From positions 434,001 through 498,000 of the forward strand of contig NZ_VOHQ01000002.1 in the NCBI RefSeq assembly GCF_009192765.1: a stretch of DNA of 64,000 nt, written 5' to 3'. Position 1 is the stretch's first letter. Each line of letters opens with the position of its first letter. Below, piece by piece: positions 16,270-26,373 of the stretch. Source of the stretch: Agriterribacter humi (GTDB lineage: Bacteria; Bacteroidota; Bacteroidia; Chitinophagales; Chitinophagaceae). Below the pieces are notes generated by a model. That model had not been told where the DNA came from and ran no database searches. It was given only the letters and a program-made list of their open reading frames with translations. The position numbers and the translations under genes are program-made.

Positions 16270-17154
16270 TTAATAATATTGTTGAGCAGGTTCACCCTGT
16301 TTAATGTTAGCGAACCGGATGAACTTTAGCAGGGTTGAATTGAATTTTTCCATTTCCTCGAGGACGAGGGTATGACCACTGTTTTCAAAAGGAACGAAGT
16401 AAGATCGCGGAAGCGCATCATGCAGCCGTTCTGCTAAAGTGAAGGGAAATATCCTGTCCTTTTTACCATGGAAGATTACCGTATATATATTTATCTTTTT
16501 AAGATCCCAGTACAAATCTGCATCGCGAAGCAGGAGGAAGCTTTGTTCTAAAGCATAGGAGGAGCTTCGCTCATTCATATTACTAAACCACTGTGCAATG
16601 TTTGCAGAGACAAATTGATTACTGCCTGCACACAGGCTGGTAAATGTTTTGAAGAATTCCGGGTAATCCGAATTAACCATTTTGATAAACCAATCTATAT
16701 ACTGCCTAAAGGAAATGGATATTGATTCATACCGTTCTGCTAAAAAGGGCGTAGCCGCACTGAACAAAGCCAGCTTATTGATATGAGCTCCGTTATATCT
16801 TACTGCATATCGTATAGCAGCGGTTGCTCCTGTTGAAAAGCCACCCAGTACGGCATTATTGATTTCAAGTGTTTCTAATATAATTTTAATATCATCGGCA
16901 AACACATCATAGTTGTATTTCCCGTAGGGCTTATCTGAAAGTCCAAAACCCCGAAGGCTTATGCCTATAACCCGGTAGCCGGCTTTAATGAAGTATTGAA
17001 ATTGATATTCAAACATTGCATTGCTGAAGGGAAGTCCGTGTATTAACACGATGGGATCGCCTTCGCCAAGATCAGAGATATGCAGCCGTACATTTTTTTC
17101 TACTTCTATAAACGAGTAGCGACCCAGGGCAGCTCTTGTATATTTATCTTTCAT
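16270..17154 (-). CDS. Alpha/beta hydrolase (haloperoxidase/esterase type)
   Basis: A 294-residue hydrolase with V-L-I-H-G-L-P (residues 36-42), S-L-R-G-F-G-L-S-D, nucleophile elbow G-G-F-S107-T-G-A, D in H-G-K-K-D-R-I-F-P and a terminal G-H-T with the catalytic His. No export signal. It is the first gene downstream of the sigma-54-type promoter at 17297-17312, with a leader of about 130 bases. The haloalkane dehalogenase, epoxide hydrolase and C-C hydrolase branches cannot be told apart by eye. Confidence 0.88.
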   Translation of the reverse strand: MKDKYTRAALGRYSFIEVEKNVRLHISDLGEGDPIVLIHGLPFSNAMFEYQFQYFIKAGYRVIGISLRGFGLSDKPYGKYNYDVFADDIKIILETLEINNAVLGGFSTGATAAIRYAVRYNGAHINKLALFSAATPFLAERYESISISFRQYIDWFIKMVNSDYPEFFKTFTSLCAGSNQFVSANIAQWFSNMNERSSSYALEQSFLLLRDADLYWDLKKINIYTVIFHGKKDRIFPFTLAERLHDALPRSYFVPFENSGHTLVLEEMEKFNSTLLKFIRFANIKQGEPAQQYY

Positions 17155-17548
17155 ATGATCATTGTTGTTTTTGTATCATTTACGGACTGATATTATTCTT
17201 GTACGTTCAGTATTTTAGTAATGCCCCAATCCCTGCTCCTTGCATTGCTTATTATCATTTGACCTGTTTAATTTTTCTTGAATTGGCGATGATAAAAACA
17301 ACTGACGTGCCAATAAGACAAACGATTAGTTTTGAGATACTTACGTGAAGTGTTCGGTATTTAAATCCGCTTTATTTCGCCATTTGACGAACAGAGGCGC
17401 TATATATCGGGGAATTGCATTGAACGTTAGCAGGCGCATCCGCTGAACCAAAAGTGATAGGGTAAATGCAAACCAGGGGATAAACATAAATTGCAGTGCC
17501 GGCGGGGCTGCAGCAGGAGGAATATAGTAATAAGAAGAAACAGTATGC
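17155..17548. other. Intergenic region between activator and hydrolase operon
   Basis: About 390 bases holding the sigma-54-type promoter described separately. A 77-codon minus-strand frame (17341-17574) overlaps the activator stop and has no protein-like features; I treat the stretch as regulatory. No clear dyad for enhancer binding was found. Confidence 0.5.
17297..17312 (-). promoter_or_regulatory. Sigma-54 (RpoN) -24/-12 promoter candidate
   Basis: Read on the minus strand the site is TGGCACGTCAGTTGTT. It matches TGGCACG-N4-TTGCW at every fixed base except the C of the -12 GC (T here). It faces the hydrolase operon starting at 17154, with the transcription start expected near 17286. The gene directly upstream encodes a sigma-54 activator, which makes the match more credible. 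Confidence 0.65.
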
Positions 17549-20500
17549 TTAATTCGCTTTTTGGTAATAATCACCTTTTGAAATGCCGAGTTTTTTCATC
17601 TTTGAATGCAATGTAGTAGAAGGCATTTCCAACGCTGCGGCGGCTCCGCCACTGCCTGCAATTTTACCACTGCACCTTTTCAATACTTCAATAATATAAG
17701 TGCGTTCAAGTTGCTGAAGGGTTTTGTTCGAAACATCTGATTTATCGGTTCCTTCCTCATTCAATCCTTTAGGCAACTGTATGTCTGTTAAAACATTTCC
17801 CTGCGCCAAAAGAATACTTCTCTCAATTAAATGTTCCAGTTCTCTCACATTACCCGGCCAGGTATAGCTCTTTAATTCCTGGATGCACTTTGCAGCTATG
17901 GATATTATTTTTTTCCCGGAATTTTTACTGTATCGTTCAAGAAAAAAATTAGCCAACGGGGTTATGTCTTCAGAACGTTCTCGCAACGGCGGAAGTATAA
18001 TAGGAAATACATTAAGACGATAATAAAGATCGGATCTGAAGCGTCCGGACTTTACTTCATGCTCCAGGTTCCGGTTAGTAGCGGCAATGATTCTAACGTC
18101 AACCTTTATTGTCGTTTTTCCCCCCACACGCTCCAACTCGCGTTCCTGCAAAACGCGTAATAATTTAACCTGCGTTTCAAGCGGCATTTCGCCGATTTCA
18201 TCTAAGAATAATGTACTGTTGTCAGCCAGTTCAAACTTACCGATCCGTCTTTCAATTGCACCCGTAAACGATCCCTTTTCATGTCCGAACAATTCACTTT
18301 CGATTAGGTTTGAAGGCAATGCTGCACAATTAACCTTAACCATCAGCTTTCCTTTTCTGGGGGATGCGTTGTGAATAGCACGGGCGATTAACTCTTTACC
18401 TGTGCCCGTTTCCCCCAACAGCAATACCGTAGCGTTAGACGCTGATACGAGAGACATTAAATGATATACTTTCTGCATTTCGGGGCCATCACCAATAATA
18501 TCGGAAAAGTTATAGATGGTTTGGATCTGCTCTTTCAGGTAATCATTTTCTACTTCTAATTGCTTTTTATACGCCAGCAGTTTTTCATTGGCCTGTATAT
18601 TGGCAACAGCAACAGATATCTGGGCGCAAATGCCTTTCAGTAATAAGTTGCTCAAACGGTTTGCCAGCAACCAGATCGTACCCAGGTTTTTATTACCTAC
18701 CCTGAGTGGATAACCATACATTTTTTTTAAACCCGCAGCTTTCCATAACCTGGCATAAGTATTCCCGCTTTTTAATTCTTCCTCTACGTTAAATACTACT
18801 CCGTCTTTGCTCGCCAGAACAAGAGCCGTGTAAGGCTCATGGATGGTTATCCGCTGAGACAACAGTTCATCGAAACTCACTTTTGCCTTTTGAAACAATG
18901 AGCTATCGTACATGAAGGAGTACATGTTAAATCCATCATCTTCAATAACGCGGATCATTGCCAGTTGTGCATGCATGGTTTTATCAAGCACCTTAAAAAT
19001 AGCCGCCTGTAGCTCAGGCTTTGTTCTCACCTGTGCTATATCGTTACTGAAATCCAGGAGAAATGTTTGTTCCTGGTGCTTTTTACTAATTTGCTCGTTA
19101 GCCAGGATATTTGAAACAGCTACTGCTATCTGAGCACAAACTGCTTTTAGCAAATTGATCTTTATAGTTTCTGTTTTATTAGCATCTATGTGCAGGAAAG
19201 CACAGCCGACATTTTTTCCGCCAACGCGCAGCGCCGATCCTAACACTCTTCGAAGTCCAAGCTTTTTCCAGAAAAAAACATATGCCGGCACGTCAGGTAC
19301 TTCCACAAGTTTGTTTATTTCGAATAGCACCGGATCTTCTGAGTTCATCATCTCTTTGAATACGGGATCATTAGCAGGGTACCTCGCTGAACTCACTTCT
19401 GTATAACCTGCTTTGGCTTTTATATGATTTCTAAGGTCCAGCATGAATGTGCTGTAAGTATGATCTTCATTTATCTGTAAAAAGCCAAAATCCTCAATAG
19501 AGAACAAACGCTTGAATTGTTTGTTTACTACCTTTTGTAAGTCATCCCTGCTCATCAACGCCGCTATTTCTCTGGATAAAGAAAGTAAAATTGATTTTTC
19601 TTTCTCTCTTTCTGTAATTTCCTCGTTAGACCTGATATTGGAAATAGCTACTGCTATTTGATCGCTTATTCCTTTCAGCAGGTTCAGATTTATTTGATCC
19701 GTTATTACCCATAGAACTCCCAGGTCCATGTTGCCTGCACGCAGCGGAACGCCCACCATTTTTTGGAACGCTGCTTTTTGCGGTCCCAGGCCTTTCCAGA
19801 ATGCTATATAATGATCTGTATTTCCCTGTTTGATCTCCTCTGCAAAATCTATCAGCACCGGCTCGTTTCCACTCAGCACTCTACCGGTAAGACCTTCGTT
19901 TTTTTTGATCCTGGTATTCAGCAATTTTTTAAACCCGGGATTATCTATATAATGAACATCCTGATCATGCATAAAAGGACTCAGGGTGGTGCCATCATCA
20001 TTTATGGTACGTATAAAGTATGCCCTGATCTGGCCCAGTTTTTTCAGGGAATGATGAATTGCCCGGCTTAGGTCATCCCTGGTCCTGGCTGATGCTATAT
20101 CATGACTAAACTCAATAAGAAATGTCTTGTCTTTATCTTTGTCCGCTATTTCTCCGTTGATTATAATATTAGCAACGGCATTGGATAAATGAGGCGCGAT
20201 TCCCTCCAGAACATTTTTAAAGTCGTCCGGGAAACTATCGGTTTTGTCAGAATACATTAATACATGCCCGATGGTTTCCATTTTACTTTTTAATTTCACA
20301 ATCATCGCTTTCTTTATTCCACATTCATAATTGACCTTTAAAAATGCAGGGATACCCGGCTCGTTTATTATATCGTCTAACAGAAAAGACGCCGATACTT
20401 CCGGCTCAGCAACCTGGCTAAGAAACGGGTCATTAATAACGAATTGCATTTTAAGTAACGAAGGAAGCTCGCTGCGGTGTTTAATCTGCATAGATTCCCT

Positions 20501-20785
20501 GTCGATCAGGAATGGAAAATAAGTTCCGTTTTGTTTGTCAACCAGCGAAATGACCGTGTGTGTAAAATAGAAATACGCTTTAAGCCTTGACGAAAAAACT
20601 TTTATAAGATCATCCTTTTCCCGAACCCTGGTAATGTCATTGCTTAAGGTTAGTAAAATATCTTTTTCTTTTTGATAGAGCGCCAACTGTTGCTGAAGCG
20701 GGTGGGTATGACTTTGTTCATTTTTCTCCGCGGGCTTTCGGCCCTTTATATCTTCTTTTATTGCTGAACTTTTCATTGAATGCAT
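17549..20785 (-). CDS. Sigma-54-dependent transcriptional activator with four GAF-like domains
   Basis: A bacterial enhancer-binding protein. Four tandem GAF-like sensory units of about 170 residues fill residues 40-745; each begins with the repeated pattern L-L-x-F-S-x-D-I-A-x-x-R-T-x-x-D-L and ends in Q-I-A-V-A-V-x-N-I-x-A-N-E. The AAA+ domain (about 765-1000) has G-E-T-G-T-G-K-E (Walker A), E-x-x-G-S-F-T-G-A (the sigma-54 contact loop, Ser for Ala of GAFTGA), L-F-L-D-E-I-G (Walker B) and the R-fingers. A Fis-type HTH ends the protein ([15 protein letters not shown]). Four GAFs are many for this class; FhlA has two. It likely senses small molecules and drives the hydrolase operon downstream. 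Confidence 0.93.
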   Translation of the reverse strand: MHSMKSSAIKEDIKGRKPAEKNEQSHTHPLQQQLALYQKEKDILLTLSNDITRVREKDDLIKVFSSRLKAYFYFTHTVISLVDKQNGTYFPFLIDRESMQIKHRSELPSLLKMQFVINDPFLSQVAEPEVSASFLLDDIINEPGIPAFLKVNYECGIKKAMIVKLKSKMETIGHVLMYSDKTDSFPDDFKNVLEGIAPHLSNAVANIIINGEIADKDKDKTFLIEFSHDIASARTRDDLSRAIHHSLKKLGQIRAYFIRTINDDGTTLSPFMHDQDVHYIDNPGFKKLLNTRIKKNEGLTGRVLSGNEPVLIDFAEEIKQGNTDHYIAFWKGLGPQKAAFQKMVGVPLRAGNMDLGVLWVITDQINLNLLKGISDQIAVAISNIRSNEEITEREKEKSILLSLSREIAALMSRDDLQKVVNKQFKRLFSIEDFGFLQINEDHTYSTFMLDLRNHIKAKAGYTEVSSARYPANDPVFKEMMNSEDPVLFEINKLVEVPDVPAYVFFWKKLGLRRVLGSALRVGGKNVGCAFLHIDANKTETIKINLLKAVCAQIAVAVSNILANEQISKKHQEQTFLLDFSNDIAQVRTKPELQAAIFKVLDKTMHAQLAMIRVIEDDGFNMYSFMYDSSLFQKAKVSFDELLSQRITIHEPYTALVLASKDGVVFNVEEELKSGNTYARLWKAAGLKKMYGYPLRVGNKNLGTIWLLANRLSNLLLKGICAQISVAVANIQANEKLLAYKKQLEVENDYLKEQIQTIYNFSDIIGDGPEMQKVYHLMSLVSASNATVLLLGETGTGKELIARAIHNASPRKGKLMVKVNCAALPSNLIESELFGHEKGSFTGAIERRIGKFELADNSTLFLDEIGEMPLETQVKLLRVLQERELERVGGKTTIKVDVRIIAATNRNLEHEVKSGRFRSDLYYRLNVFPIILPPLRERSEDITPLANFFLERYSKNSGKKIISIAAKCIQELKSYTWPGNVRELEHLIERSILLAQGNVLTDIQLPKGLNEEGTDKSDVSNKTLQQLERTYIIEVLKRCSGKIAGSGGAAAALEMPSTTLHSKMKKLGISKGDYYQKAN

Positions 20786-20983
20786 TTTGCAGTGGGTGAT
20801 GCAACCCAGTTTAGACGGAATGGATATTTATAAGTAAATACCGGCAAGTTTAAAGGTAGATCAAATTCTGCAAAGGCTGCTAAAGCCGTCTCTTTTTTGT
20901 GCGTTGGAGAAGCATGAAAAAATGAAGTGATTGACTCCAAAGGTTTAACCGCTTTTGTAAAAGTTCAAAGCATCTCATAATGT

Positions 20984-22057
20984 TTAGCTGTCTTTCTTTG
21001 GCCCTTTCCTTTTGTTTTTTCTGGAGGATGACTCCCGAACGATAATAGAACTTTCAATAACCAGCTTCAATGAAGGGGAAACTTTGCCGTCTGTGTGCTG
21101 TTGATTCAAAACATGATTGAAATATACATTAGCTGTTTCCCTGCCCATTTTTTTACTTTGCTGGCTAACCGAAGAAAGTGTTGGCGATGTAACTTCGGTG
21201 AAAGCCTCGTTAGAAAAACCAATGATCCCAATATCTTCAGGTACTTTTTTGTTATACAGTCTTGCTGCTTTTAAAACGCCCAGGGCAGCATAATCGGAAA
21301 CGGTAAAGAATGCATCAGGAGCGGTTTTAAGTTTTAATAATTCTATGGCAGCGGCTTCGGCGGGTTCTTTTTTTAAAATATTATCAATAATAAAATTATA
21401 CGGAATCGTCAAACCCGATGCCCCGATAGCATCCAGGTAGCCTTGTTTCCTTTCTTTGTAAAGCGGAAGATAATCCGGTCCTCCAAAGAAGGCAATTTTT
21501 TTATAGCCCTGGCTGATTAAATGCTGAACGGCTTTGAAAGATGCTTCCTGGTTATCATTCACAAGAATATGACTGCCGAAAGCATGATCCACTCGGTCAA
21601 ACTGCACCAGTTGAATATTGTGGTTAATGATCTCTTTCAGATGGTCGGTAGTCTTTGTTTCCTGCGAAAGGGAAATCAATACGCAATCCACGTTTTGCTG
21701 AATAAGTGTTTCAACAGCCTGCACCTCCCTCTCGAAAGATTCGTCTGACTGGCAAATAATAAGCCGGTGGTCGTTTTCGAAACAGGTTTGTTCAATACCG
21801 GCAATAATATCAGCAAAAAAAGCCACATTGATTTTAGGAACAATAACCCCAATTGTTCTGGATGTTCCCCGCCTGAGGTTAGCAGCATTGGAATTATGCT
21901 TGTAATTAAGTTCCCGCGCCTTAGCCCTTACCAGGGTTTTCATGTTCTCACTTATCGTAGGAAGATCGTTCAGTGCCTTGGAAACAGAAGATGGCGCAAT
22001 ACCTACAGCATCTGCAATATCACGGATTGTAGCTCTTTTTTTCTTTTCTTTGGGCAT
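20984..22057 (-). CDS. LacI-family transcriptional regulator
   Basis: Cytoplasmic repressor/activator with the LacI HTH at residues 10-30 (A-T-I-R-D-I-A-D-A-V-G-I-A-P-S-S-V-S-K-A-L-N) and a periplasmic-binding-protein-like sugar domain (I-G-V-I-V-P through I-I-G-F-S-N-E). Start set at ATG 22057; a GTG at 22087 would add ten residues. It lies 155 bases downstream of the GH29 gene on the same strand, so it probably controls the sugar locus; CG-centred operator candidates are found at 24068 and 26761. Confidence 0.9.
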   Translation of the reverse strand: MPKEKKKRATIRDIADAVGIAPSSVSKALNDLPTISENMKTLVRAKARELNYKHNSNAANLRRGTSRTIGVIVPKINVAFFADIIAGIEQTCFENDHRLIICQSDESFEREVQAVETLIQQNVDCVLISLSQETKTTDHLKEIINHNIQLVQFDRVDHAFGSHILVNDNQEASFKAVQHLISQGYKKIAFFGGPDYLPLYKERKQGYLDAIGASGLTIPYNFIIDNILKKEPAEAAAIELLKLKTAPDAFFTVSDYAALGVLKAARLYNKKVPEDIGIIGFSNEAFTEVTSPTLSSVSQQSKKMGRETANVYFNHVLNQQHTDGKVSPSLKLVIESSIIVRESSSRKNKRKGPKKDS

Positions 22058-22211
22058 TTTATCACTAATGAATTTTAGTTTAATCACTTTGTTTTTTATT
22101 CACAAAAAAACGACTCCGGCTTTAATGTTTTATACCAATTCTTCTGCATTCAAAGTCTTTCCTCCGGTTAATGTGTAAAATTATATTAAGTTCCGCCGTT
22201 CTCATTGTTTT

Positions 22212-23798
22212 TTAAGCCATCTCAATTCTTAAACCATAAGTAAGGTTTGCAGCTCCCCGGAATTGATCCTTCCATTCAGAAGGAATAGAAATAATTAATC
22301 CTTTTGCACTATCGTATTTCCATCTCAATGCTTCACTGAACCCAAGAAAGCGGATTGTAGCACCCCTGGGCGGGCGGACCGTTGTAAGCATCAACTGTTC
22401 TCCGGGCCATTCATAGGAAAAGGCGTATACAACACGGTTATCTTTAGAACGGGTAAAGCGAATATGATCGCCTTCTTTCCATTGATCTGCTCTCCTTGCC
22501 CTGGTGGCATAAATGCCTTCACCATTTAGCTTTAACCATTTACCGGTTTCTTTTAGTTGTGCTATAGCAGCAGGATGAAACTGTCCATTACCATCAGGAC
22601 CGATACCTGCCATAAAATTTCCGCCTTTTGCAACAGCATCTACGAGATTTTTTACTACCCATGATGTCCCTTTATATTTTTGCTTATCCGCTTCATAAGA
22701 AAAAGATCCTCCAAGCGAATGAATAACAAACCAGGGCGTATCAGAGTTTTCTTTGCTTCCCGGAACAAATCCTTCAGGCGTATAATAATCGCCGTAATTT
22801 CCAATTCCCCTTGCCCTGAACATGGTTTGGGGAGAGATTTTCCGGAGGTGAAGCATGGTATCTCTCAATACAGGCCAAACTTCAGGTCCAAGCCATTGGT
22901 CAAGACAGACCATATCTATATGACCATATTTAGTAAGCAATTCTTCGAGTTGCAGCCGGTGCCTGGCCATCATACGGGTTACTTCCTTTGAGGGATTGAG
23001 TTTTATTACCAGTCCTGCTTTGGCAAAATACTTTTTGGGATCTTCAATTTCCGGGGTTTTGTTTTTGCCTACAACAGCAATGGTAGCTGAGTCAGGTACC
23101 TGCAGCGGGTGATAATTGTAAGGGCGGAAGTCACTATCGTACCAGTCGGGGTGCGAAAAGTACAGATCTACTTTCATGCCTTTTCGGCGGGCTGCGGTAG
23201 TCAGCTCTTTGACAACATCTCTTTTAAAAGGCGTTTCCATTATACTATACGCAAGATCGCAATCTTCTATTGCCGGTCCACCCGTAGCAAGCCAATTTAC
23301 CCTTTTCTTTACCCTGGCACTGGTATCAAACATAGAAAACCCGTCGTGGTGCTTAGCGGTAAATGCAAACATTTTTGCACCACTCTCTGCAAAAAAATTA
23401 ACCCATTCATCAGCATCAAATCCGCCGGGATACCATGACTTATATAGCTCCTGGTAAGTCTGTTTTTCTTCAGGCAACATCTGAAGATAAGGCCAGGATT
23501 CACCGCGAAGCCGTAATAGAGAATATATCCCCCAGTGCAGACGGATACCAAACTTGATATCCTGGAAATCTTCATAAGCACTGTCGGGCGCCCAGTTATA
23601 AGCACTGACGGGCGTTTCCTCTACATAGCCGCATGTACGTTGATAATGATGATCACTTAAAGGCAGCCGGTGGGAATACGTTTTTGAATACTTTGCCTGA
23701 AGATCCTTACCGGCCGGCATCAGGGCTTGCAAATTTCCGGCAAGCAGCAACCCGGATGTAAGCCCGTAACCATTAACGATAAATTTACGTCTATTCAT
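22212..23798 (-). CDS. Alpha-L-fucosidase, glycoside hydrolase family 29
   Basis: Retaining exo-fucosidase. The N-terminus (M-N-R-R-K-F-I-V-N-G plus hydrophobic stretch) looks like a Tat signal, so it is exported folded. GH29 landmarks: F-G-I-R-L-H-W-G (residues 83-90), T-A-K-H-H-D-G-F-S-M-F (148-157), Y-F-S-H-P-D-W (213-219) and the nucleophile in D-M-V-C-L-D300-Q-W. The C-terminus has a small beta-sandwich. The Y-F-S-H-P-D-W variant and the lack of W-F-x-G after the nucleophile suggest a subfamily away from human FUCA1. It diverges from the galactonate dehydratase gene and shares the operator region with it. Confidence 0.87.
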   Translation of the reverse strand: MNRRKFIVNGYGLTSGLLLAGNLQALMPAGKDLQAKYSKTYSHRLPLSDHHYQRTCGYVEETPVSAYNWAPDSAYEDFQDIKFGIRLHWGIYSLLRLRGESWPYLQMLPEEKQTYQELYKSWYPGGFDADEWVNFFAESGAKMFAFTAKHHDGFSMFDTSARVKKRVNWLATGGPAIEDCDLAYSIMETPFKRDVVKELTTAARRKGMKVDLYFSHPDWYDSDFRPYNYHPLQVPDSATIAVVGKNKTPEIEDPKKYFAKAGLVIKLNPSKEVTRMMARHRLQLEELLTKYGHIDMVCLDQWLGPEVWPVLRDTMLHLRKISPQTMFRARGIGNYGDYYTPEGFVPGSKENSDTPWFVIHSLGGSFSYEADKQKYKGTSWVVKNLVDAVAKGGNFMAGIGPDGNGQFHPAAIAQLKETGKWLKLNGEGIYATRARRADQWKEGDHIRFTRSKDNRVVYAFSYEWPGEQLMLTTVRPPRGATIRFLGFSEALRWKYDSAKGLIISIPSEWKDQFRGAANLTYGLRIEMA

Positions 23799-24067
23799 AA
23801 CTGTTATTATTAATGCGGAATAAAAATGATATCTTTTTAAATAAGTCTGTGTAAGATGGCAAGGAACTCCTTTTCTTCCGGCTTTTACTACTGAATATTA
23901 ACATGTATGTGGGCGAATTTATCCTTATCCCTTCAATAATTACAGTAAGCTATCAAATCTGCAATGGTAACATAACAGAATTACATGGTAATAATTAGCA
24001 TTTGATCTGCATAGATTCTCAATTCATTTGCATTGATTTCTGCAAATCGTTATCTTGTTGCAAATGT

Positions 24068-24082
24068 CGTTTGCGGCAAACG
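24068..24082. promoter_or_regulatory. Operator candidate (CGTTTGC-G-GCAAACG)
   Basis: Perfect 7+1+7 inverted repeat 50 bases upstream of the dehydratase ATG and 270 bases from the divergent fucosidase start. Such size and a central CG-rich position fit a sugar-regulator operator (LacI or similar). Confidence 0.55.
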
Positions 24083-24131
24083 TAAATGAAACACAGGAAA
24101 TTCAAAACACCTATCCCGGAATAAGCATAAG

Positions 24132-25286
24132 ATGAACACAAAAATCGAAAAAGTTGAGTTGTTTAAAGTACCGCCACGCTGGTTGTTTTTAAAAATAACC
24201 ACCCAGTCGGGGATTGTTGGATGGGGAGAACCCTTAGTAGAAGGAAAAGCTGATACCGTATGTGCTGCTGTAAAAGAAATGACATCATTTCTAATTGGCA
24301 GAGACGCGCATAGCATTGAAGACATATGGCAAACACTTTACAGGGGCGGATTTTACAGAGGCGGGCCTATACTTATGAGCGCCATTTCAGGTATTGACCA
24401 GGCGCTTTGGGACATAAAAGGCAAAGTGCTCGGCGTACCCGTTTATGAATTATTGGGAGGAGCGGTAAGAGACAGGATGAAAATATATGGATGGATTGGT
24501 GGCGACAGGTCTGACGAACTTGTAAAAGGAGCTGCAGCCCGGATGGAACAGGGATTCCAGGCAGTTAAAATGAATGCTTGTGCCGAAATGGAATGGATAG
24601 ATAGCCCCGGTAAGATCAGTAAAGCCGTAAAAGCTATTGAATCTGTAAGAAATGCTATAGGATATGACAGAGGGCTGGGAATAGATTTTCACGGTCGTGT
24701 GCATAAAGGACTTGCAAAGCAATTTATGCGTGAACTGGATTATCTCAAACCCATGTTCATTGAAGAGCCCGTTTTATCAGAAAACATAGAAGCATTTTCT
24801 GTACTTGCAAACTATACCTCTGCACCCATTGCAACCGGAGAACGGTTGTTTAGCCGCTGGGACTTCAAACGACTTTTTGAGCAGGGAGTTGTTGATATTA
24901 TACAACCCGATCTCAGTCATGCCGGCGGTATTTCAGAAGTAAAAAAAATTGCTGCTATGGCCGAAGCGTATGATGTTGCTTTGGCACCCCACTGTCCTTT
25001 GGGCCCCATTTCCCTGGCAGCGGCACTCCAGGTAGATTTCAACTGCATCAATGCCATTATCCAGGAATCAAGTATAGGCATTCACTATAATGAAGGAGCC
25101 GATCTGCTGGATTACCTGGCTAACCCGGAAGTGTTTTCTATAAAAGAAGGCTATATTGAAAGACCTGTTTTGCCGGGATTGGGAATTGAAGTGGATGAAA
25201 ATAAAGTAAGAAATATGGCATCGAAAGGGCATGACTGGAAAAACCCGGTATGGCGTAATGCTGATGGCAGTATTACAGAGTGGTAG
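24132..25286 (+). CDS. dgoD: D-galactonate dehydratase (enolase superfamily)
   Basis: Dehydrates D-galactonate to 2-keto-3-deoxygalactonate with Mg2+. Metal ligands and catalytic residues of the mandelate-racemase subgroup are all present: D185 (I-D-F-H-G-R), H187, E211 (M-F-I-E-E-P), E237 (A-T-G-E-R) and H287 (A-P-H-C-P-L-G-P). As I recall the E. coli DgoD residues (D183, H185, E209, E235, H285), the spacing is the same with an offset of two. Length 384 is as expected. The next gene of the De Ley-Doudoroff pathway, dgoK, remains only as a stump 20 bases downstream. Confidence 0.92.
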   Translation: MNTKIEKVELFKVPPRWLFLKITTQSGIVGWGEPLVEGKADTVCAAVKEMTSFLIGRDAHSIEDIWQTLYRGGFYRGGPILMSAISGIDQALWDIKGKVLGVPVYELLGGAVRDRMKIYGWIGGDRSDELVKGAAARMEQGFQAVKMNACAEMEWIDSPGKISKAVKAIESVRNAIGYDRGLGIDFHGRVHKGLAKQFMRELDYLKPMFIEEPVLSENIEAFSVLANYTSAPIATGERLFSRWDFKRLFEQGVVDIIQPDLSHAGGISEVKKIAAMAEAYDVALAPHCPLGPISLAAALQVDFNCINAIIQESSIGIHYNEGADLLDYLANPEVFSIKEGYIERPVLPGLGIEVDENKVRNMASKGHDWKNPVWRNADGSITEW

Positions 25287-25306
25287 ATAAAGAACCAGGA
25301 GATATT

Positions 25307-25390
25307 ATGCAGCAATACACAAAAGCCAATGCATTTCTTAGCTGTGACTGGGGCACTTCATCCTTTCGTTATTCACTCAGAAAAAGGTAG
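25307..25390 (+). pseudogene. dgoK: N-terminal stump of 2-keto-3-deoxygalactonokinase (DgoK)
   Basis: From ATG 25307 the frame reads 27 codons to TAG at 25388, including F-L-S-C-D-W-G-T-S-S-F-R, the first ATP-binding strand of DgoK kinases. A full protein has about 300 residues. The stump begins in normal operon position behind dgoD and stops 2 bases before the next ATG, as if an internal deletion had joined the 5' end of dgoK to the leader of the next gene. Confidence 0.7.
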
Positions 25391-25392
25391 AT

Positions 25393-26373
25393 ATGAAAGT
25401 ACGCGTTTGCATTATCGGAAATGGAAACTTTGCATGCAGCGTTCATTACCCGTCACTACGCTCTTTTAACGAGGTGGAAATTGTTGGAATAATGGCCTTC
25501 AATAAAGAACGCCTTGAAAAAACAGCTCAACGCTTTAGTATTCCGGAAAAATGTATTTTCCCCGTTTCGTCTGTTACCGGCTACCAGGCTGTTCTTCGCC
25601 AGCTAAAGCCGGATGCGGTATATGCTATCGGACCTCCCGAGCATATGTTTGATGTGTGGGTTTGGTGCCTTGAAAACCGCTTCCATCTTTTTATTGAAAA
25701 GCCTATGGGCTTAACATTGCACCAGGCAGAAATACTTGCCGGTTTGGCTGCCGTAAACAACTGCATCACGCAGGTTTCCCTTCAGCGGCGGAATATGCCG
25801 CTGCTGCAAAAGATGAAAGAAGAATGCCATAAAAAAGGGGCACTTACGCATGCGCTGGTAACATTCAATAAGTGTGCATTAACACCGATGAAAAGCGCAC
25901 GGGACAGGATGCACGATGATTTTATTCATTGCATAGATACAGCGCGGTGGCTTATGGATGGTGAAGTGGTGAAAACAGAGTCTTATTGCCGGCGTATAGG
26001 CGTTGACGATATAAACTGGATAAGTGCGCATTTATACTTTGATAATGGTAATACCTGTCATACTATAGGCAACTGGAGTTCGGGCAGAAGGGTTTTCAGC
26101 GTGCAGATGCATGCACCGGGAATTTGTGCGGAAGTAGAACCAGAAGTGGAAGGCCGGGTGTATGCCGATGGTGATACAATTGGTGAGCATTATAAGCGTG
26201 TAGACGTAGCCGGTAGTGATGAACTATTTATATATCGAGGATTCAGGGAAAAAAACAGGGAATTTATACATTCCGTGCTAACAGGAAAAGATGGAACTTC
26301 ATCGCCTTTTAGAGATACCCTTAAGACAATGAAAATTTGCGAAACCATATTGGCGCAGGCAATGCTAAGATAG
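25393..26373 (+). CDS. Gfo/Idh/MocA-family oxidoreductase
   Basis: NAD(P)-dependent sugar oxidoreductase fold: I-I-G-N-G-N-F-A (residues 7-14, a G-x-G-x-x-A-type dinucleotide loop), F-I-E-K-P-M-G (catalytic Lys region near 100), and a C-terminal beta-sheet domain with H-D-D-F-I-H-C-I-D-T-A-R-W-L-M-D typical of the family. No export signal. It is immediately downstream of the dgoK stump and probably acts on a sugar or inositol derivative of the locus. Substrate unknown. Confidence 0.88.
   Translation: MKVRVCIIGNGNFACSVHYPSLRSFNEVEIVGIMAFNKERLEKTAQRFSIPEKCIFPVSSVTGYQAVLRQLKPDAVYAIGPPEHMFDVWVWCLENRFHLFIEKPMGLTLHQAEILAGLAAVNNCITQVSLQRRNMPLLQKMKEECHKKGALTHALVTFNKCALTPMKSARDRMHDDFIHCIDTARWLMDGEVVKTESYCRRIGVDDINWISAHLYFDNGNTCHTIGNWSSGRRVFSVQMHAPGICAEVEPEVEGRVYADGDTIGEHYKRVDVAGSDELFIYRGFREKNREFIHSVLTGKDGTSSPFRDTLKTMKICETILAQAMLR

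Noticed and set aside
17341-17574. 77-codon minus-strand frame after the sigma-54 activator
   Set aside because: It overlaps the activator stop, has a Pro/aromatic-rich sequence without family features, and covers the region of the sigma-54-type promoter.
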